A stretch of 64,000 bases of DNA from contig NZ_JAAKGT010000010.1 in the NCBI RefSeq assembly GCF_011043625.1, forward strand, positions 62,001 through 126,000, read 5' to 3'. A model generated the notes under the pieces. The model did no database searches and had not been told where the DNA came from. It was given only the letters and a program-made list of their open reading frames with translations. Within the stretch, counting starts at the first letter, position 1, and the number at the start of each line of letters is the position of its first letter. This document shows positions 49,298-58,753 of this stretch, in pieces. The DNA comes from Caulobacter sp. 602-2 (lineage in GTDB: Bacteria > Pseudomonadota > Alphaproteobacteria > Caulobacterales > Caulobacteraceae). The translations under genes were made by a program, and so were the position numbers.

Positions 49298-51070
49298 ATG
49301 AGCGCGAACACCAGCCCCAATCCCGGTCAGAACCCTACGCTTGAATCCCGTCTCGACGCCTGGTCGCGCGGCTGGCGCGCGCCGGTCTTCGCCGCCTTGG
49401 TGGCGCTGATCGCGGGCCTGCCGGGCCTGTTCGCCATGCCGCCGCTCGACCGCGACGAGTCCCGCTTCGCCCAGGCCACGGCCCAGATGCTGGAGACGGG
49501 CGACTATGTGAACATCAAGCTGCAGGACCAGCCGCGCAACAAGAAGCCGGTGGGCATCCACTGGCTGCAGGCCGTGGCGGTCGAGGCCGTGTCGGCGCCG
49601 GAAGACCGGGGCATCTGGGCCTACCGCATTCCCTCGCTGCTGGGCGCCATGCTGGCGGCGGCGGCCTGCGCCTGGGGCGCGGCGGCCTTCTTCGGCCCGC
49701 GCGAGAGCCTGCTGTCGGGCGCGATTCTGGGCGCGACCTTCCTGCTGTCGACCGAGGCCTTCATCGCCAAGACCGACGCGGCGCTGTGCGGCTTTACGAC
49801 CTTGGCCATGGCCGGCCTGGCGCGGATCTACGCGGCAGGCCTGGCCAGCGAGAAGGCCGGCAAGGGGCCCAAGCTGGCCTTCTGGATCGGCATGGCCATG
49901 GCCGCCCTGATCAAGGGGCCCGTCGGCCTGCTGGTGGCCATCCTGGCCGTCCTGGCCCTGTGGGCCTGGGACCGCAGGATCGGCTGGCTCAAGCAGCTGG
50001 GCTGGAGCTGGGGCCTGATCCTGTTCGCCGCCATCGTCCTGCCCTGGGCGACCATGATCACCATCGCCACCGACGGCGCCTTCTGGGGCGCGGCCGTGGG
50101 CGGGGATCTGGCCCCCAAGCTGGCCGGCGGCCACGAGAGCCACAGCGGCCCGTTCGGCTACTACGCCCTGCTCTCGCCGCTGCTGCTGTTCCCGGTGACC
50201 CTGCTGCTGCCCGCCGCGCTGGTGCTGGCCTGGACCGGCCGCAAGGAGCCGGGGGTGCGCTTTGCGCTGTGCTGGCTGATCCCGACCTGGCTGATGTTCG
50301 AGATCCTGCCGACGAAGCTCGCCCACTACACCCTGCCCTCGTTCGGGGCGCTGGCCATGCTGATGGCCGCCGCCCTGCGCGCGCCCCTGGGCCTGGTCTC
50401 GCGCATCATCGGCACGGCCCTGCTGGCCATCGCCGGCGTGGCCTTCGCCGCCGTCTGCATCGTGGCGTGGAAGACCTACGCCGCGCCCTCGGCCCTGCCG
50501 CTGGCCATCCTTTCGGCCCTGCTGTTCGTGGTCGCCGCGATCGCCGGCGGCTGGCTGATCCTGCGCCGGCAGGCCGCCAAGGCCCTGGTCACCGCCGGGG
50601 TGCTGGGCATCCTGGCGCACGGAACCATGGCCGGCCTGCTGGCCCCGCGCCTCGACTCGCTGTGGCTGTCCAAGCGCCTGGCCCGCGCGCTGGAAGGCGC
50701 CGACCTGGCGCCCCGCGCCGGCGCGCCGGGCCCGGTGGCGGTGACCGGCTATTCCGAACCCAGCATGGTCTTCCAGCTGGGCACCACCACCCAGCTGACC
50801 GACGCGGACGGCGCGGCCGACGCGGTGGATGAAGGCCGTCCCGCCGTGGTCGAAGGCCGCGAGGACGAGAAGTTCCGCGCCGCCCTGGCCGCCCTGGGCC
50901 ACGCGCCCCGCCTGGCCGGCGAGATCAAGGGCCTGAACTATTCCGACGGCGACGACGAGGTGCTGCGCATCTATCGCGGCGAGCCCCGCCGCCACGAAGC
51001 CGTCGAGACCCCCGACGCCGTCACCGGCGCCGAGGCCCCGGCTACGGCGCAAGAGGAGGCCCCGCGATGA
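49298..51070 (+). CDS. Glycosyltransferase family 39 (ArnT/PMT-like) membrane enzyme
   Basis: 590 residues with about 11-12 membrane helices. The first periplasmic loop carries the catalytic acidic pair in MPPLDRDESRFAQATAQML (~47-65), and QPRNKKPVGIHWLQA follows, as in ArnT-type transferases. The central region alternates hydrophobic helices with TDAALCGFTTLAMAGLARI and ATDGAFWGAAVGGDLAPKLAGGHESHSGPFGYY. A soluble C-terminal domain begins near residue 455. It transfers a sugar from a lipid carrier to lipid A or another envelope acceptor; the acceptor is not known. Confidence 0.88.
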   Translation: MSANTSPNPGQNPTLESRLDAWSRGWRAPVFAALVALIAGLPGLFAMPPLDRDESRFAQATAQMLETGDYVNIKLQDQPRNKKPVGIHWLQAVAVEAVSAPEDRGIWAYRIPSLLGAMLAAAACAWGAAAFFGPRESLLSGAILGATFLLSTEAFIAKTDAALCGFTTLAMAGLARIYAAGLASEKAGKGPKLAFWIGMAMAALIKGPVGLLVAILAVLALWAWDRRIGWLKQLGWSWGLILFAAIVLPWATMITIATDGAFWGAAVGGDLAPKLAGGHESHSGPFGYYALLSPLLLFPVTLLLPAALVLAWTGRKEPGVRFALCWLIPTWLMFEILPTKLAHYTLPSFGALAMLMAAALRAPLGLVSRIIGTALLAIAGVAFAAVCIVAWKTYAAPSALPLAILSALLFVVAAIAGGWLILRRQAAKALVTAGVLGILAHGTMAGLLAPRLDSLWLSKRLARALEGADLAPRAGAPGPVAVTGYSEPSMVFQLGTTTQLTDADGAADAVDEGRPAVVEGREDEKFRAALAALGHAPRLAGEIKGLNYSDGDDEVLRIYRGEPRRHEAVETPDAVTGAEAPATAQEEAPR

Positions 51071-51972
51071 GCCGCTTCATCGAGATCGTCGAGGTCGGTC
51101 CGCGCGACGGCCTGCAGAACGAGAAGTCCATCCTGACGGTCGAGGAAAAGCTCGACCTGATCCGCCGCCTGGAAGCCGCCGGCGCCCGCCGCACCGAGGT
51201 GGTGTCGTTCGTGAACCCCAACCGCGTGCCGCAGATGGCCGGGGCCGAGGAGATCATGGACGCCCTGGGCGGCCCGGATCCGAAGCGCTCGCGCATCGGC
51301 CTGGTGCTCAACATGCGCGGCTGGGAACGCTGCGTGTCGACCGGCTGCGACGAGGCCAATGTCGTGGTCTGCGCCTCGGACGGCTTCGGCGTGAAGAACC
51401 AGGGCGCCACGGTCAACCAGCAGCTCGACACGCTGGCCGCCATCGTCGAGCGCCAGGCGATCGACGGCGGCCCGCCGATCACCGCCACCATCTCGGTGGC
51501 GTTCGGCTGTCCGTTCGACGGCGAGGTGTCGCAAGACCAGGTCGCAGCCATCGCCCGCGAGGCCGCCGCCATGAACGTGCCCGAGATCGCCATCGCCGAC
51601 ACCATCGGGGTCGCCGATCCCTGGACCGTCCGCAAACGCATCGAGGCCGTCCGCGCGGCAGCCCCCGACGCCCGCCTGCGGATGCACTTCCACGACACCC
51701 GCAACACCGGCCTCGCCAACGCCTTCGCCAGCGTCGAGGCTGGGGTCGACGTGCTCGACGCCTCGGTCGGCGGCCTGGGCGGCTGCCCCTTCGCCCCGGC
51801 GGCGACGGGCAATATCGGCACCGAGGATCTGGTCTACATGCTGCAGCGGGCCGGGTTCGAGACCAGCTACGACCTCGACGCCCTGATCGCCATCGGCCGC
51901 GACATCAGCCAGCGCCTGGGCAAGGCCCCGGCGTCGTCGCTGGCGCGCGCGGGCGGGTTTCCCCCGAAATAA
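51067..51972 (+). CDS. Hydroxymethylglutaryl-CoA lyase
   Basis: 301 residues, a TIM-barrel lyase splitting HMG-CoA to acetoacetate and acetyl-CoA, usually at the end of leucine breakdown. VEVGPRDGLQNEKSIL near the N-terminus, RRTEVVSFVNPNRVPQMAGAEEIM, HFHDTRNTGLANAFAS, and the signature SVGGLGGCPFAPAATGNIGTEDLVYML with the catalytic Cys are all present. It overlaps the GT39 gene by ATGA, an odd pairing, since no other leucine-catabolism gene is near. Homocitrate-synthase-like enzymes are excluded by the signature. Confidence 0.93.
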   Translation: MSRFIEIVEVGPRDGLQNEKSILTVEEKLDLIRRLEAAGARRTEVVSFVNPNRVPQMAGAEEIMDALGGPDPKRSRIGLVLNMRGWERCVSTGCDEANVVVCASDGFGVKNQGATVNQQLDTLAAIVERQAIDGGPPITATISVAFGCPFDGEVSQDQVAAIAREAAAMNVPEIAIADTIGVADPWTVRKRIEAVRAAAPDARLRMHFHDTRNTGLANAFASVEAGVDVLDASVGGLGGCPFAPAATGNIGTEDLVYMLQRAGFETSYDLDALIAIGRDISQRLGKAPASSLARAGGFPPK

Positions 51973-52140
51973 GCCTCTCCCGTGGGGAGAGGGAGGGGCC
52001 CGCGCCGCAGGCGTGGGAGGGTGAGGGCGTACGCCGTCGGCGGTCCCGTCACCTGATCTGAAGTGTGAAGTCGGCAAGGGTGAAACCCCTCACCCTCCCA
52101 GGCTATCGCCTGGGCCCCTCCCTCTCCCTATGGGAGAGGT
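51973..52140. repeat. Composite palindromic repeat, family E
   Basis: The arms GCCTCTCCCGTGGGGAGAGGG and CCCTCTCCCTATGGGAGAGGT are inverted, with CCTCCCAGGCTATCGCCTGGG and GGGCCCGCGCCGCAGGCG palindromes inside. It lies between the convergent HMG-CoA lyase and SpsF-like genes and starts next to the lyase stop codon. Confidence 0.8.
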
Positions 52141-52147
52141 GGAATTA

Positions 52148-52852
52148 TTACGCCGCGAACCGGCCCAGGTCCTGCTTGCTCTCCACCAGGTCCAGCACGT
52201 CGCCCATGCGGAAGCCGGGATCGGCCGGGTGCAGGGCGTCGTAGATCGAGCGGGCGAAGGCGAGATCCGCCGGGGTCTTCACGCGCCAGTCCAGGGCGCT
52301 CCAGTCGCGCACGGCCCGCAGGTGGGCGTGGCGGAAGCGGCCGGGCTGATTGCGGATGGCGGCGGTGGGCGAGATGCGGGCCAGCGGGTCGCGCTCCTCG
52401 GCGGCCGCGGTGCGCAGGGCCTGGGCCGAGATCACCTCGACCTCCAGGCCGGCCGGATAGGTGCGGTAGACGCGGTTGGAGGCGTAGTCGGCGCCCGTGC
52501 TCAGCGCCAGCTTGACGGTCTGGTCGATCAGGCCCGGGTCGACGAACGGCGCGTCGCCCTTCAGGCGCACGATGTGGCTGACGGGACCGGCGGCCTCGGC
52601 GCAGCGGGCGATGCGGTCGAGGATGTCGGCGCCGGCGCCGCGATGGACGGTGACGCCGCGCGAGACCAGGAACCCGGCCAGCGCGTCGTCGGCCGGCTGG
52701 TCGCTGGTGGCGACGATGATCTTGGAAAGGGTGGCGGCCTGCCGGATGCGCTCCAGCTGGCGCAGGATCATCGGCTGTCCCTGGAGGGTGGCCATCGCCT
52801 TGCCGGGCAGACGACTGGAGCCCATGCGGGCCTGCAGGACGGCGAGGATCAT
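52148..52852 (-). CDS. SpsF-like cytidylyltransferase domain protein
   Basis: 234 residues. ILAVLQARMGSSRLPGKAMATLQGQPM is the nucleotide-binding start typical of SpsF/CMP-sugar synthetase relatives, followed by IIVATSDQPADDALAGFL, RLKGDAPFVDPGLID, and DYASNRVYRTYPAGLEVEV. DWRVKTPADLAFARSIY is near the C-terminus. The family activates sugars with CTP, usually for surface polysaccharide or flagellin glycosylation. It is followed upstream (68 nt) on the same strand by an aldo/keto reductase that may act on the sugar. Confidence 0.85.
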   Translation of the reverse strand: MILAVLQARMGSSRLPGKAMATLQGQPMILRQLERIRQAATLSKIIVATSDQPADDALAGFLVSRGVTVHRGAGADILDRIARCAEAAGPVSHIVRLKGDAPFVDPGLIDQTVKLALSTGADYASNRVYRTYPAGLEVEVISAQALRTAAAEERDPLARISPTAAIRNQPGRFRHAHLRAVRDWSALDWRVKTPADLAFARSIYDALHPADPGFRMGDVLDLVESKQDLGRFAA

Positions 52853-52920
52853 GGCGTTGCCTCCCTTCGAGGCGTTTATCGGTTCTTTCTAGAACCTTGA
52901 GCTTCGAGTCGGGTCCGCCG

Positions 52921-53796
52921 CTAGGCGACCCAACGTCGCGGGTCGAGCGCCACCGGATCGTCGATGGCCATCTCGTCCCAGTCCAGGTCCGGCGGCGGGC
53001 TCGAGGCGGCGGCGACAACGGCCGACAGTTCGGCGGCCGAGGTCACCCCGACGATCACGGCCGAGGCCTCCGGTCGCGACAAAGCAAAGCCCAGCGCGGC
53101 CTGCAGCGGATCCGATCGGCCCTCGGCGATCATGCGGCGCACCCGCGACAGGCGGCCCGAGGCCCCCTTCAGCTGGGCCGGCACGCGGTCGGGCGGCAGG
53201 AACAGAAGACCGTTGAGGAAGATCGAGCGCAGCTGCACCTCGACGCCCATGCCGGCGATGCGTTGCAGCGAGCCGTCGGCCAGCAGGCGCTGGTCGAGCA
53301 GGCTGGCGGGCGCCTGGATGATGTCGGGCTTGAAGCGGCGGGCCACGCCGACCGGATCGTCGGTGGCGTGGGCGGAAATGCCGATGTTGCGGAACAGGCC
53401 CTGCTCGCGCAGGCGGTGCAGGCGGTCCCACATGGCCGGGCCATGGGCGCCGAACAGTTCCGACGGCGATTGGACGACGATGGTGTCGGCGCGCTCCAGG
53501 CCCAGGCGGCGCAGCGAGGCGCGGGCCTCGGCCTCGACGAAGTCGGGGCCGCGGTCGGCGCGGGCCGCCGCCAGGGTCACCCGGCACGAGACCGGGCGCG
53601 GGATCAGGTCGCCGAGCACGGACTCCGAGCGACCGTAGACGCCCGAGACGTCCAGCACCGACAGACGGGCGCGGGCGGCGATGCTGAGGATGTCGCGGGC
53701 CTCGACCTCGGGAGAGCGCGAACGCGGCGACGCGTTCATACCGTCCAGTCCGAACTGGGCGGCGGCAAGACCGAGCTTGGAGACGGTGAGCGACAT
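52921..53796 (-). CDS. Aldo/keto reductase
   Basis: 291 residues. The start MSLTVSKLGLAAAQFGLDG and the catalytic Asp/Tyr region DVSGVYGRSESVLGDLI fit the AKR barrel, with a QSPSELFGAHGPAMWDRLHRLREQGLFRNIGIS segment and PEASAVIVGVTSAAELSAVV cofactor loop. The usual Lys and His of the AKR tetrad are not obvious, so activity is uncertain. With the SpsF-like gene it may modify an activated sugar. The frame opens farther upstream but in non-coding sequence overlapping xdhC. Confidence 0.8.
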   Translation of the reverse strand: MSLTVSKLGLAAAQFGLDGMNASPRSRSPEVEARDILSIAARARLSVLDVSGVYGRSESVLGDLIPRPVSCRVTLAAARADRGPDFVEAEARASLRRLGLERADTIVVQSPSELFGAHGPAMWDRLHRLREQGLFRNIGISAHATDDPVGVARRFKPDIIQAPASLLDQRLLADGSLQRIAGMGVEVQLRSIFLNGLLFLPPDRVPAQLKGASGRLSRVRRMIAEGRSDPLQAALGFALSRPEASAVIVGVTSAAELSAVVAAASSPPPDLDWDEMAIDDPVALDPRRWVA

Positions 53797-53896
53797 GAAC
53801 TTCCGCGTCGGATGAAGCACCAATGTCGGAGAGCCTACGCGCCAAGGTTTGAAGAAGGCGTTTCTGGAACCTTGCCGAGGGGTTAAGATCGGGCCG

Positions 53897-54892
53897 ATGG
53901 ACCTTACCGATCCCGCCGCCGTTTCCGGCCCCGAATGGCCCATGCACGGTCTGGCCGACGACATGCGGCCCGCCCTCGAACAGGCCCTCGCGCAGGGCCC
54001 CGCGGCCCTGGCCACCATCGTCGCCCTGGAGGGCGGCGGCCCGCGCCCGGTCGGCACGCAGATGGTGTTCGCACAAGGCTTCGTGGCCGGTTTCCTGTCG
54101 GGCGGCTGCATCGAGGGCGACGTCGAACTGCATGCGCGGGAGGTGCTGGAGACGGGGGCTCCCAAGCGTCTCGTCTATGGCGAGGGCAGCCCCTGGCCGG
54201 ACATCCGCCTGCTGTGCGGCGCCCGCATCGAGATCCTGGTCGAACGCCTTAACGCCAACGACGGCTCGGTACGCGACCTTTTGACTCACGCCCGCAAAAG
54301 ACGGCCGGCCCTGTGGTTCACCGACGGGACCAGGCGGGTCTGCGCGCCGGTCGGCGCGACGCCGGTTCCCTGGCCGGGCGTGTTCGTCCGCAGTTTCGAT
54401 CCCGTCCCGCGCCTGGTGGTGATGGGCGGCGATCCGACCGCCCTTGCCCTGGCCAGCCTGGGCGTCCAGGCCGGGTTCGAGACCACCCTGGTGCGCCCCA
54501 AGGGCCCGATGGTCGCCCCGCCGCTGCCGGGCGTGCGCTACAGCCGCGAGGCGCCCGGCCCGGCCCTGGTCGCCGCCGGCCTCGACGCCTGGACCGCCGT
54601 GGCGGTGTGCAGCCACGACATGGCGCTGGATCACGAGGCCCTGCTGGCCGCCCTGCCCTCGCCGGCGCCCTATGTCGGCCTGCTGGGCGCGCGGCGGCGG
54701 CTGTCGGAGCGGCTCCTGGCGCTGAAGGCCGACGGCCTGACGGAAAGGGATCTGGCCAAGCTGCGCGCGCCCATCGGCCTGGACCTGGGCGGCAAGGCGC
54801 CGTTCGAGGTGGCCGTGGCCGTGATCGGCGAGATCATCGCCACCCGCAACGGGCAGCCGGCGCTGGAGCGGCGGGCCGAAGTCGCGCTCTGA
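53897..54892 (+). CDS. xdhC: XdhC-family molybdenum cofactor maturation protein
   Basis: 331 residues. The N-terminal XdhC domain includes ATIVALEGGGPRPVGTQMVF, GFLSGGCIEGDVELHAREVL and LLCGARIEILVERL. The C-terminal Rossmann domain has RLVVMGGDPTALALASLG and the GLLGARRRLSERL motif, and ends GLDLGGKAPFEVAVAVIGEIIA. XdhC proteins sulfurate and protect the cofactor, then insert it into xanthine-oxidase-family enzymes such as that at 60-63 kb. It starts at MDLTDPA. It faces the moa genes, with a short repeat between them. Confidence 0.9.
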   Translation: MDLTDPAAVSGPEWPMHGLADDMRPALEQALAQGPAALATIVALEGGGPRPVGTQMVFAQGFVAGFLSGGCIEGDVELHAREVLETGAPKRLVYGEGSPWPDIRLLCGARIEILVERLNANDGSVRDLLTHARKRRPALWFTDGTRRVCAPVGATPVPWPGVFVRSFDPVPRLVVMGGDPTALALASLGVQAGFETTLVRPKGPMVAPPLPGVRYSREAPGPALVAAGLDAWTAVAVCSHDMALDHEALLAALPSPAPYVGLLGARRRLSERLLALKADGLTERDLAKLRAPIGLDLGGKAPFEVAVAVIGEIIATRNGQPALERRAEVAL

Positions 54893-54919
54893 TCCCTCTC
54901 CCGCAAGGGGAGAAGGATC
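54893..54919. repeat. Short family B derivative
   Basis: CCTCTCCCGCAAGGGGAGAAGG is the core of the family B arms as a single hairpin. It lies between the convergent xdhC and moaC stop codons and could act as a two-way terminator. Confidence 0.6.
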
Positions 54920-55385
54920 AGGCGCTCCAGTCCCCCGACTTGCCGCCCGTCTTCTCCAGAAGCCGCACGGCCTCGATGACCATGCCCTTCTCGGCGGCCT
55001 TCAGCATGTCGTAGATCGTCAGGCACGCCACGGAGACGGCGGTCAGGGCTTCCATCTCCACACCGGTCGGGCCGGTGGTCTTGACCCGCGCGGTCACCGA
55101 CAGTCCGCCGTCGGCCGGCTCGACCTCGACCACCACCTTGGACAGGGCCAGCGGATGGCACAGCGGGATCAGGTCCGAGGTCTTCTTGGCGGCCATCACC
55201 CCGGCCAGCTCGGCCACGGCGCGCACGTCGCCCTTGCGGCCGGTTCCGGAGACGGCCAGGGCCAGGGTCTCAGGCGCCATGCGCACGAAGCCGGTCGCCA
55301 CCGCCTCGCGGGCCGTCGCGGGCTTGTCGGAGACGTCGACCATGCGGGCGCGGCCCTGGTCGTCAATGTGGGTCAGCTTGCTCAC
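54918..55385 (-). CDS. moaC: Cyclic pyranopterin monophosphate synthase
   Basis: MoaC, 155 residues, of normal length. It converts the MoaA product to cPMP. Signatures: [44 protein letters not shown] with the catalytic region, [30 protein letters not shown] and a C-terminal KTGGKSG. A GTG start follows a GGAGA. It lies 13 nt after moaB in a moaA-moaD-moaE-moaB-moaC minus-strand order. Confidence 0.96.
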   Translation of the reverse strand: MSKLTHIDDQGRARMVDVSDKPATAREAVATGFVRMAPETLALAVSGTGRKGDVRAVAELAGVMAAKKTSDLIPLCHPLALSKVVVEVEPADGGLSVTARVKTTGPTGVEMEALTAVSVACLTIYDMLKAAEKGMVIEAVRLLEKTGGKSGDWSA

Positions 55386-55398
55386 TTCTCCAGGAGCC

Positions 55399-55950
55399 CT
55401 ATCGTTCCAGAAGTCGAGGCATCAGCTCGACCATGTTGCAGGGCTTGTGGCGGCTGTCGAGCTGGGCGGCGATCACCTTGTCCCAGCCGTCCTTCACCGC
55501 GCCGTTCGAGCCCGGCAGGCAGAACACGAACACCCCGTCGATGATCCCGGCCGTGGCCCGCGACTGCAGGGTCGACAGGCCCACCGTGGCGTAGGAGACG
55601 AGGTGGAAGACCACGGCGAAACCGTCGATCACCTTGTCGAACAGCGGCTGCAGCGCCTCGACAGTGACGTCGCGGCCGGTCAGGCCGGTGCCGCCGGTGC
55701 TGACAACCGCATCCACCTGGCCGCTGTCGATCCAGCCGCGCACGGTGGAGCGGATCTTGTCGATGTCGTCGCGCACCACCGCCCGGCCGGCGAAGACGTG
55801 GCCGGCGGCCTCGACGCGCTCGATCAGGATCTGGCCCGAAGTGTCGGTGGCCTCGTCACGGGTGTCGGACACCGTCAGGATCGCCACCCGCACCGGCTTG
55901 AACGGAAGCTCCGGCTTGATCCCGCCGCCCGGGGTGAGGCCTGCCGACAT
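55399..55950 (-). CDS. moaB: Molybdenum cofactor biosynthesis protein B
   Basis: MoaB, 183 residues, MogA/MoaB fold. It adenylates molybdopterin ahead of metal insertion. [84 protein letters not shown] and [19 protein letters not shown] are family signatures. The start [10 protein letters not shown] is used because the longer in-frame start has no ribosome site. A gap of 74 nt separates it from moaE. Confidence 0.94.
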   Translation of the reverse strand: MSAGLTPGGGIKPELPFKPVRVAILTVSDTRDEATDTSGQILIERVEAAGHVFAGRAVVRDDIDKIRSTVRGWIDSGQVDAVVSTGGTGLTGRDVTVEALQPLFDKVIDGFAVVFHLVSYATVGLSTLQSRATAGIIDGVFVFCLPGSNGAVKDGWDKVIAAQLDSRHKPCNMVELMPRLLER

Positions 55951-56024
55951 CCGCTTCTCCTTTTCTTTGCTTGTCGCGCGACGGGCGCCGAAACCGCTGA
56001 CACTTTCGGCTGTCGCGCTTTGGC

Positions 56025-56465
56025 TCAATCCCAACGCTGAGCGTCGGTCCTATCCTGCGCCGTCGGCTCGATCCAGCGTGCGCCGTCCGGCCCGTGCTCC
56101 TTCTTCCAGAACGGCGCCCGGCTCTTGAGCCAGTCCATCAGGAAGTCGCACGCCTCCAGGGCGGCCCGGCGATGCCTCGACGCCGTCGCCACGAACACCA
56201 CCGCCTCGCCCGGCGCGATCTTTCCGACGCGATGGACGATGCGCCAGTCCTGAAGCTCGAACCGCGCGGCGGCGTCCTTCGCAAAGGCCGCGATCGCGCT
56301 CTCGGTGAAGCCGGGATAGGCCTCCAGCTCGAGGATGGACGCCTGCCCGCCCTCGGCGCGGGCCAGGCCGACGAAGCTGGCCACCGCCCCGGTCTCGTCG
56401 CGGCCGGCGCAGAAGGCCGTCAGCAGCGCGCCGGGCTCGAACGGCGCCTCGGTCAGGGAGATCAT
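56025..56465 (-). CDS. moaE: Molybdopterin synthase catalytic subunit
   Basis: MoaE, 146 residues. With thiocarboxylated MoaD it adds two sulfurs to cPMP to make molybdopterin. GAVASFVGLARAEGG near the N-terminus, LELEAYPGFTESAIAAFAKDAAARF, WRIVHRVGKIAPGEAVVFVATASRHRRAALEACDFLMDWLKSRAPFWKKEHG holds the active-site lysines. The start overlaps the moaD stop as ATGA. Confidence 0.95.
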   Translation of the reverse strand: MISLTEAPFEPGALLTAFCAGRDETGAVASFVGLARAEGGQASILELEAYPGFTESAIAAFAKDAAARFELQDWRIVHRVGKIAPGEAVVFVATASRHRRAALEACDFLMDWLKSRAPFWKKEHGPDGARWIEPTAQDRTDAQRWD

Positions 56466-56701
56466 CCGCCGCTCATCGGCGGCAGGAAGGCGACCTCGGC
56501 AGCGGCCGCCAGCGAGGCCTCGCCGCGCACAAGCGCCTTGTCGACGGCCACCTGCACGCCAGGACCGGCCAGCGCCTCGGCCAGTTCGGCGTCGTCATTG
56601 GCGATGCAGGCGCGCAGGGCCGCCAGGCTGTCCGCCGCGACCTCGCGCTCGCGCCAGCCGGCCTGGTCGGCCAGGCGTCCGAACAGCAGCACGCGGGCCA
56701 T
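56462..56701 (-). CDS. moaD: Molybdopterin synthase sulfur carrier subunit
   Basis: MoaD, 79 residues, ubiquitin-like. VLLFGRLADQAGWREREV opens the fold, VAVDKALVRGEASLA is the central strand, and the protein ends in the required Gly-Gly (PPMSGG), the site of thiocarboxylation. It starts 3 nt after moaA ends and overlaps moaE by ATGA, so stoichiometric coupling is built in. Hidden inside a longer open frame. Confidence 0.93.
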   Translation of the reverse strand: MARVLLFGRLADQAGWREREVAADSLAALRACIANDDAELAEALAGPGVQVAVDKALVRGEASLAAAAEVAFLPPMSGG

Positions 56702-56703
56702 CC

Positions 56704-57723
56704 CTAGCCTCCGGTCGTCGACATGTGGCGGGCCACCGCCGGACGGGGCGCGTCGACCTGGAAGTCGTGACCCTTGGGCTTGGACCCGATGGCCGCGTGG
56801 ATCGCCGCCACCAGCTCGCCGTCGGTCGCCCCGCCGCGCAGCACGGCCCGCAGGTCGCTGGCGTCGTCGCGGCCAAGGCAGGTGTGCAGGGTGCCGGTGC
56901 AGGTCAGCCGCACGCGGTTGCAGGCCTCGCAGAAATTGTGGCTGAGCGGCGTGATGAAGCCCAGGCGACCGCCGGTCTCCTCGACCTTGGCGTAGCGGGC
57001 CGGGCCGCCGGTGGCGTAGGCGAGATCCGTCAGGGTCCAGTACGAGGACAGCTCGCGCCGCACGTCGCGCAGCGACAGGAACTGGTCGGTGCGGTCCTCG
57101 TCGATCTCGCCCAGCGGCATGGTCTCGATCAGGGTCATGTCGCAGCCGCGCGCATGGGCCCACTGGATCAGGCCGGGCAGTTCGGCGGCGTTGTCGCGCT
57201 TCAGCGCCACGGCGTTGATCTTGACCTGGATCCCGGCCGCCAGGGCCGCGTCGACGCCGCCGATCACCTTGGCCACGTCGCCGCCGCGCGTCAGCCGCCG
57301 GAAGAGGTCGGGCTTGAGGGTGTCGAGCGAGACGTTGATCCGCTTCACCCCCGCCGCCGCCAGCCGCTGCGCGTGCTGGGCCAGCTGGGTGCCGTTGGTG
57401 GTCAGGGTCAGCTCGTCCAGGGCGCCGGTCTTCAGGTGCCGCGAGAGGTTCTCGACCAGCTCCATGATCCCCTTGCGCACCAGCGGTTCGCCGCCGGTCA
57501 GCCGCAACTTGCGCACGCCCAGGCCCACGAAGGTCGAGGCCAGGCGGTCCAGTTCCTCCAGCGTCAGCACCTCCGCCTTCGGCAGGAAGGTCATGTGCTC
57601 GGCCATGCAGTAGACGCAGCGCAGGTCGCAGCGGTCGGTCACCGACACCCGCAGATAGGTCACCGCGCGGCCAAAGCCGTCGATCAGTCGGGGGCTGTCG
57701 TCAGGGGACGTCATATCCGCCAT
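56704..57723 (-). CDS. moaA: GTP 3',8-cyclase
   Basis: MoaA, 339 residues. A radical-SAM enzyme making the first pterin intermediate from GTP. The N-terminal cluster motif is CDLRCVYC (CxxxCxxC, ~32-39), the C-terminal second cluster uses [22 protein letters not shown], and the protein ends with the conserved GG (MSTTGG). [14 protein letters not shown] and RINVSLDTL are typical. The start at 57723 has GGAGG 8 nt upstream. It heads the moa operon and diverges from the mocA-like gene. Confidence 0.96.
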   Translation of the reverse strand: MADMTSPDDSPRLIDGFGRAVTYLRVSVTDRCDLRCVYCMAEHMTFLPKAEVLTLEELDRLASTFVGLGVRKLRLTGGEPLVRKGIMELVENLSRHLKTGALDELTLTTNGTQLAQHAQRLAAAGVKRINVSLDTLKPDLFRRLTRGGDVAKVIGGVDAALAAGIQVKINAVALKRDNAAELPGLIQWAHARGCDMTLIETMPLGEIDEDRTDQFLSLRDVRRELSSYWTLTDLAYATGGPARYAKVEETGGRLGFITPLSHNFCEACNRVRLTCTGTLHTCLGRDDASDLRAVLRGGATDGELVAAIHAAIGSKPKGHDFQVDAPRPAVARHMSTTGG

Positions 57724-57760
57724 AGAATAGGCCTCCGAAGGCGTCGCGGAAAGGGATCGC

Positions 57761-58333
57761 ATGCGACTGGAGGCCATTGTCCTGGCGGCCGGCGCGGGAA
57801 CGCGCTTCGGCGGCGGCAAGCTGCTCGCCGGCTATCGCGGCCGGCCGCTGCTGGACCACGCCCTGGACGCGGCCCTGGCGGCTCCGGCCTGGCGGGTGAC
57901 GGCGGTGATCCGTCCTGGCGACGCGGCGGTGGCCGACCTGGTGGCGGCCCGCGCCGGCGAGCGTCTGCGCGCGCTGGTCGCGTCCGACGCCGTCGAGGGC
58001 CTGGGCGCCTCGCTGCGGCAGGGCGTGAAGGCCATCGATCCGGCCAGCGACGGCGTGTTCGTGTTCCTGGGCGACATGCCCGACATCCCGGCCGGACTGG
58101 CCGGCGACCTGGCCGCGGGGCTGGCCCAGGGCGCCGAGATCGTCGCGCCGGTCCATGCCGGCCGGCGCGGCCATCCGGTGCTGTTCTCGCGCGCCTGCTT
58201 CGCGGCCCTGGCGGCGCTGGGCGGCGACCGCGGCGCCCAGGGGCTGATGAGCGCGCGCCCCGTGGCCGTGGTCGAGACCGACGCGCCCGGCGTGCTGTTC
58301 GACGTCGACCGGCGCGAGGACCTGGCGCCCTAG
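57761..58333 (+). CDS. mocA: Molybdenum cofactor cytidylyltransferase-like (MocA)
   Basis: 190 residues, nucleotidyltransferase family. The N-terminal [28 protein letters not shown] is the nucleotide-binding loop, with [14 protein letters not shown] carrying the metal Asp and [16 protein letters not shown]. It lacks features of MobA for GMP. In this family MocA makes the cytidine (MCD) form of the cofactor needed by xanthine-oxidase-type enzymes. Its partner xdhC and a two-subunit enzyme of that type lie nearby, which supports the call. It could also be MobA-like. Confidence 0.78.
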   Translation: MRLEAIVLAAGAGTRFGGGKLLAGYRGRPLLDHALDAALAAPAWRVTAVIRPGDAAVADLVAARAGERLRALVASDAVEGLGASLRQGVKAIDPASDGVFVFLGDMPDIPAGLAGDLAAGLAQGAEIVAPVHAGRRGHPVLFSRACFAALAALGGDRGAQGLMSARPVAVVETDAPGVLFDVDRREDLAP

Positions 58334-58746
58334 ACGCTCTCGCCCCGGCGCCGCTCGCGCCAGCTGCGCCAGACCGCCACGGCCAGCACCAGCAGGATGC
58401 CGTAGCTCCAGACGGCCAGGCTCAGCTTGTAGGTGTTGATGGTCACGCGATGGTCGATGACCGTCGCCAGGTGAGAGGCCACGCCCAGCATCTGGAACGC
58501 CGCGACGACCACGGTCCACAGCCGGCGCGACGACAGCGAGACCCAGACGAACAGCGCCGCCACCACGCCGTCGACCAGCATCAGGCCGATGTCGGCGAAG
58601 CGCGCGCTGTTGCGGAAGACGATCAGCGAGATGATCCAGCCGCTCAGCGTGATGACGCCCACGCGGCGCTCGGGCTTGTCGCCGAAACGTATGGCCAGGC
58701 CGCAGACGAGGATCGCCACGCCGAAGGAAATCAAGGCTTGTATCAA
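58330..58746 (-). CDS. Membrane protein of unknown function
   Basis: 138 residues from a TTG start, with about four or five membrane helices (ALISFGVAILVCGLAIRFG, VGVITLSGWIISLIV, IGLMLVDGVVAALFVWVSL, WTVVVAAFQMLGVAS and YKLSLAVWSYGILLVLAVAVW). It ends in a basic [12 protein letters not shown]. The stop overlaps the end of the convergent mocA-like gene by a few bases. The start is uncertain: no good ribosome site; an upstream TTG at 58800 falls inside a strong inverted repeat. No family recognised. Confidence 0.55.
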   Translation of the reverse strand: MIQALISFGVAILVCGLAIRFGDKPERRVGVITLSGWIISLIVFRNSARFADIGLMLVDGVVAALFVWVSLSSRRLWTVVVAAFQMLGVASHLATVIDHRVTINTYKLSLAVWSYGILLVLAVAVWRSWRERRRGESV

Positions 58747-58753
58747 AGGAGGG

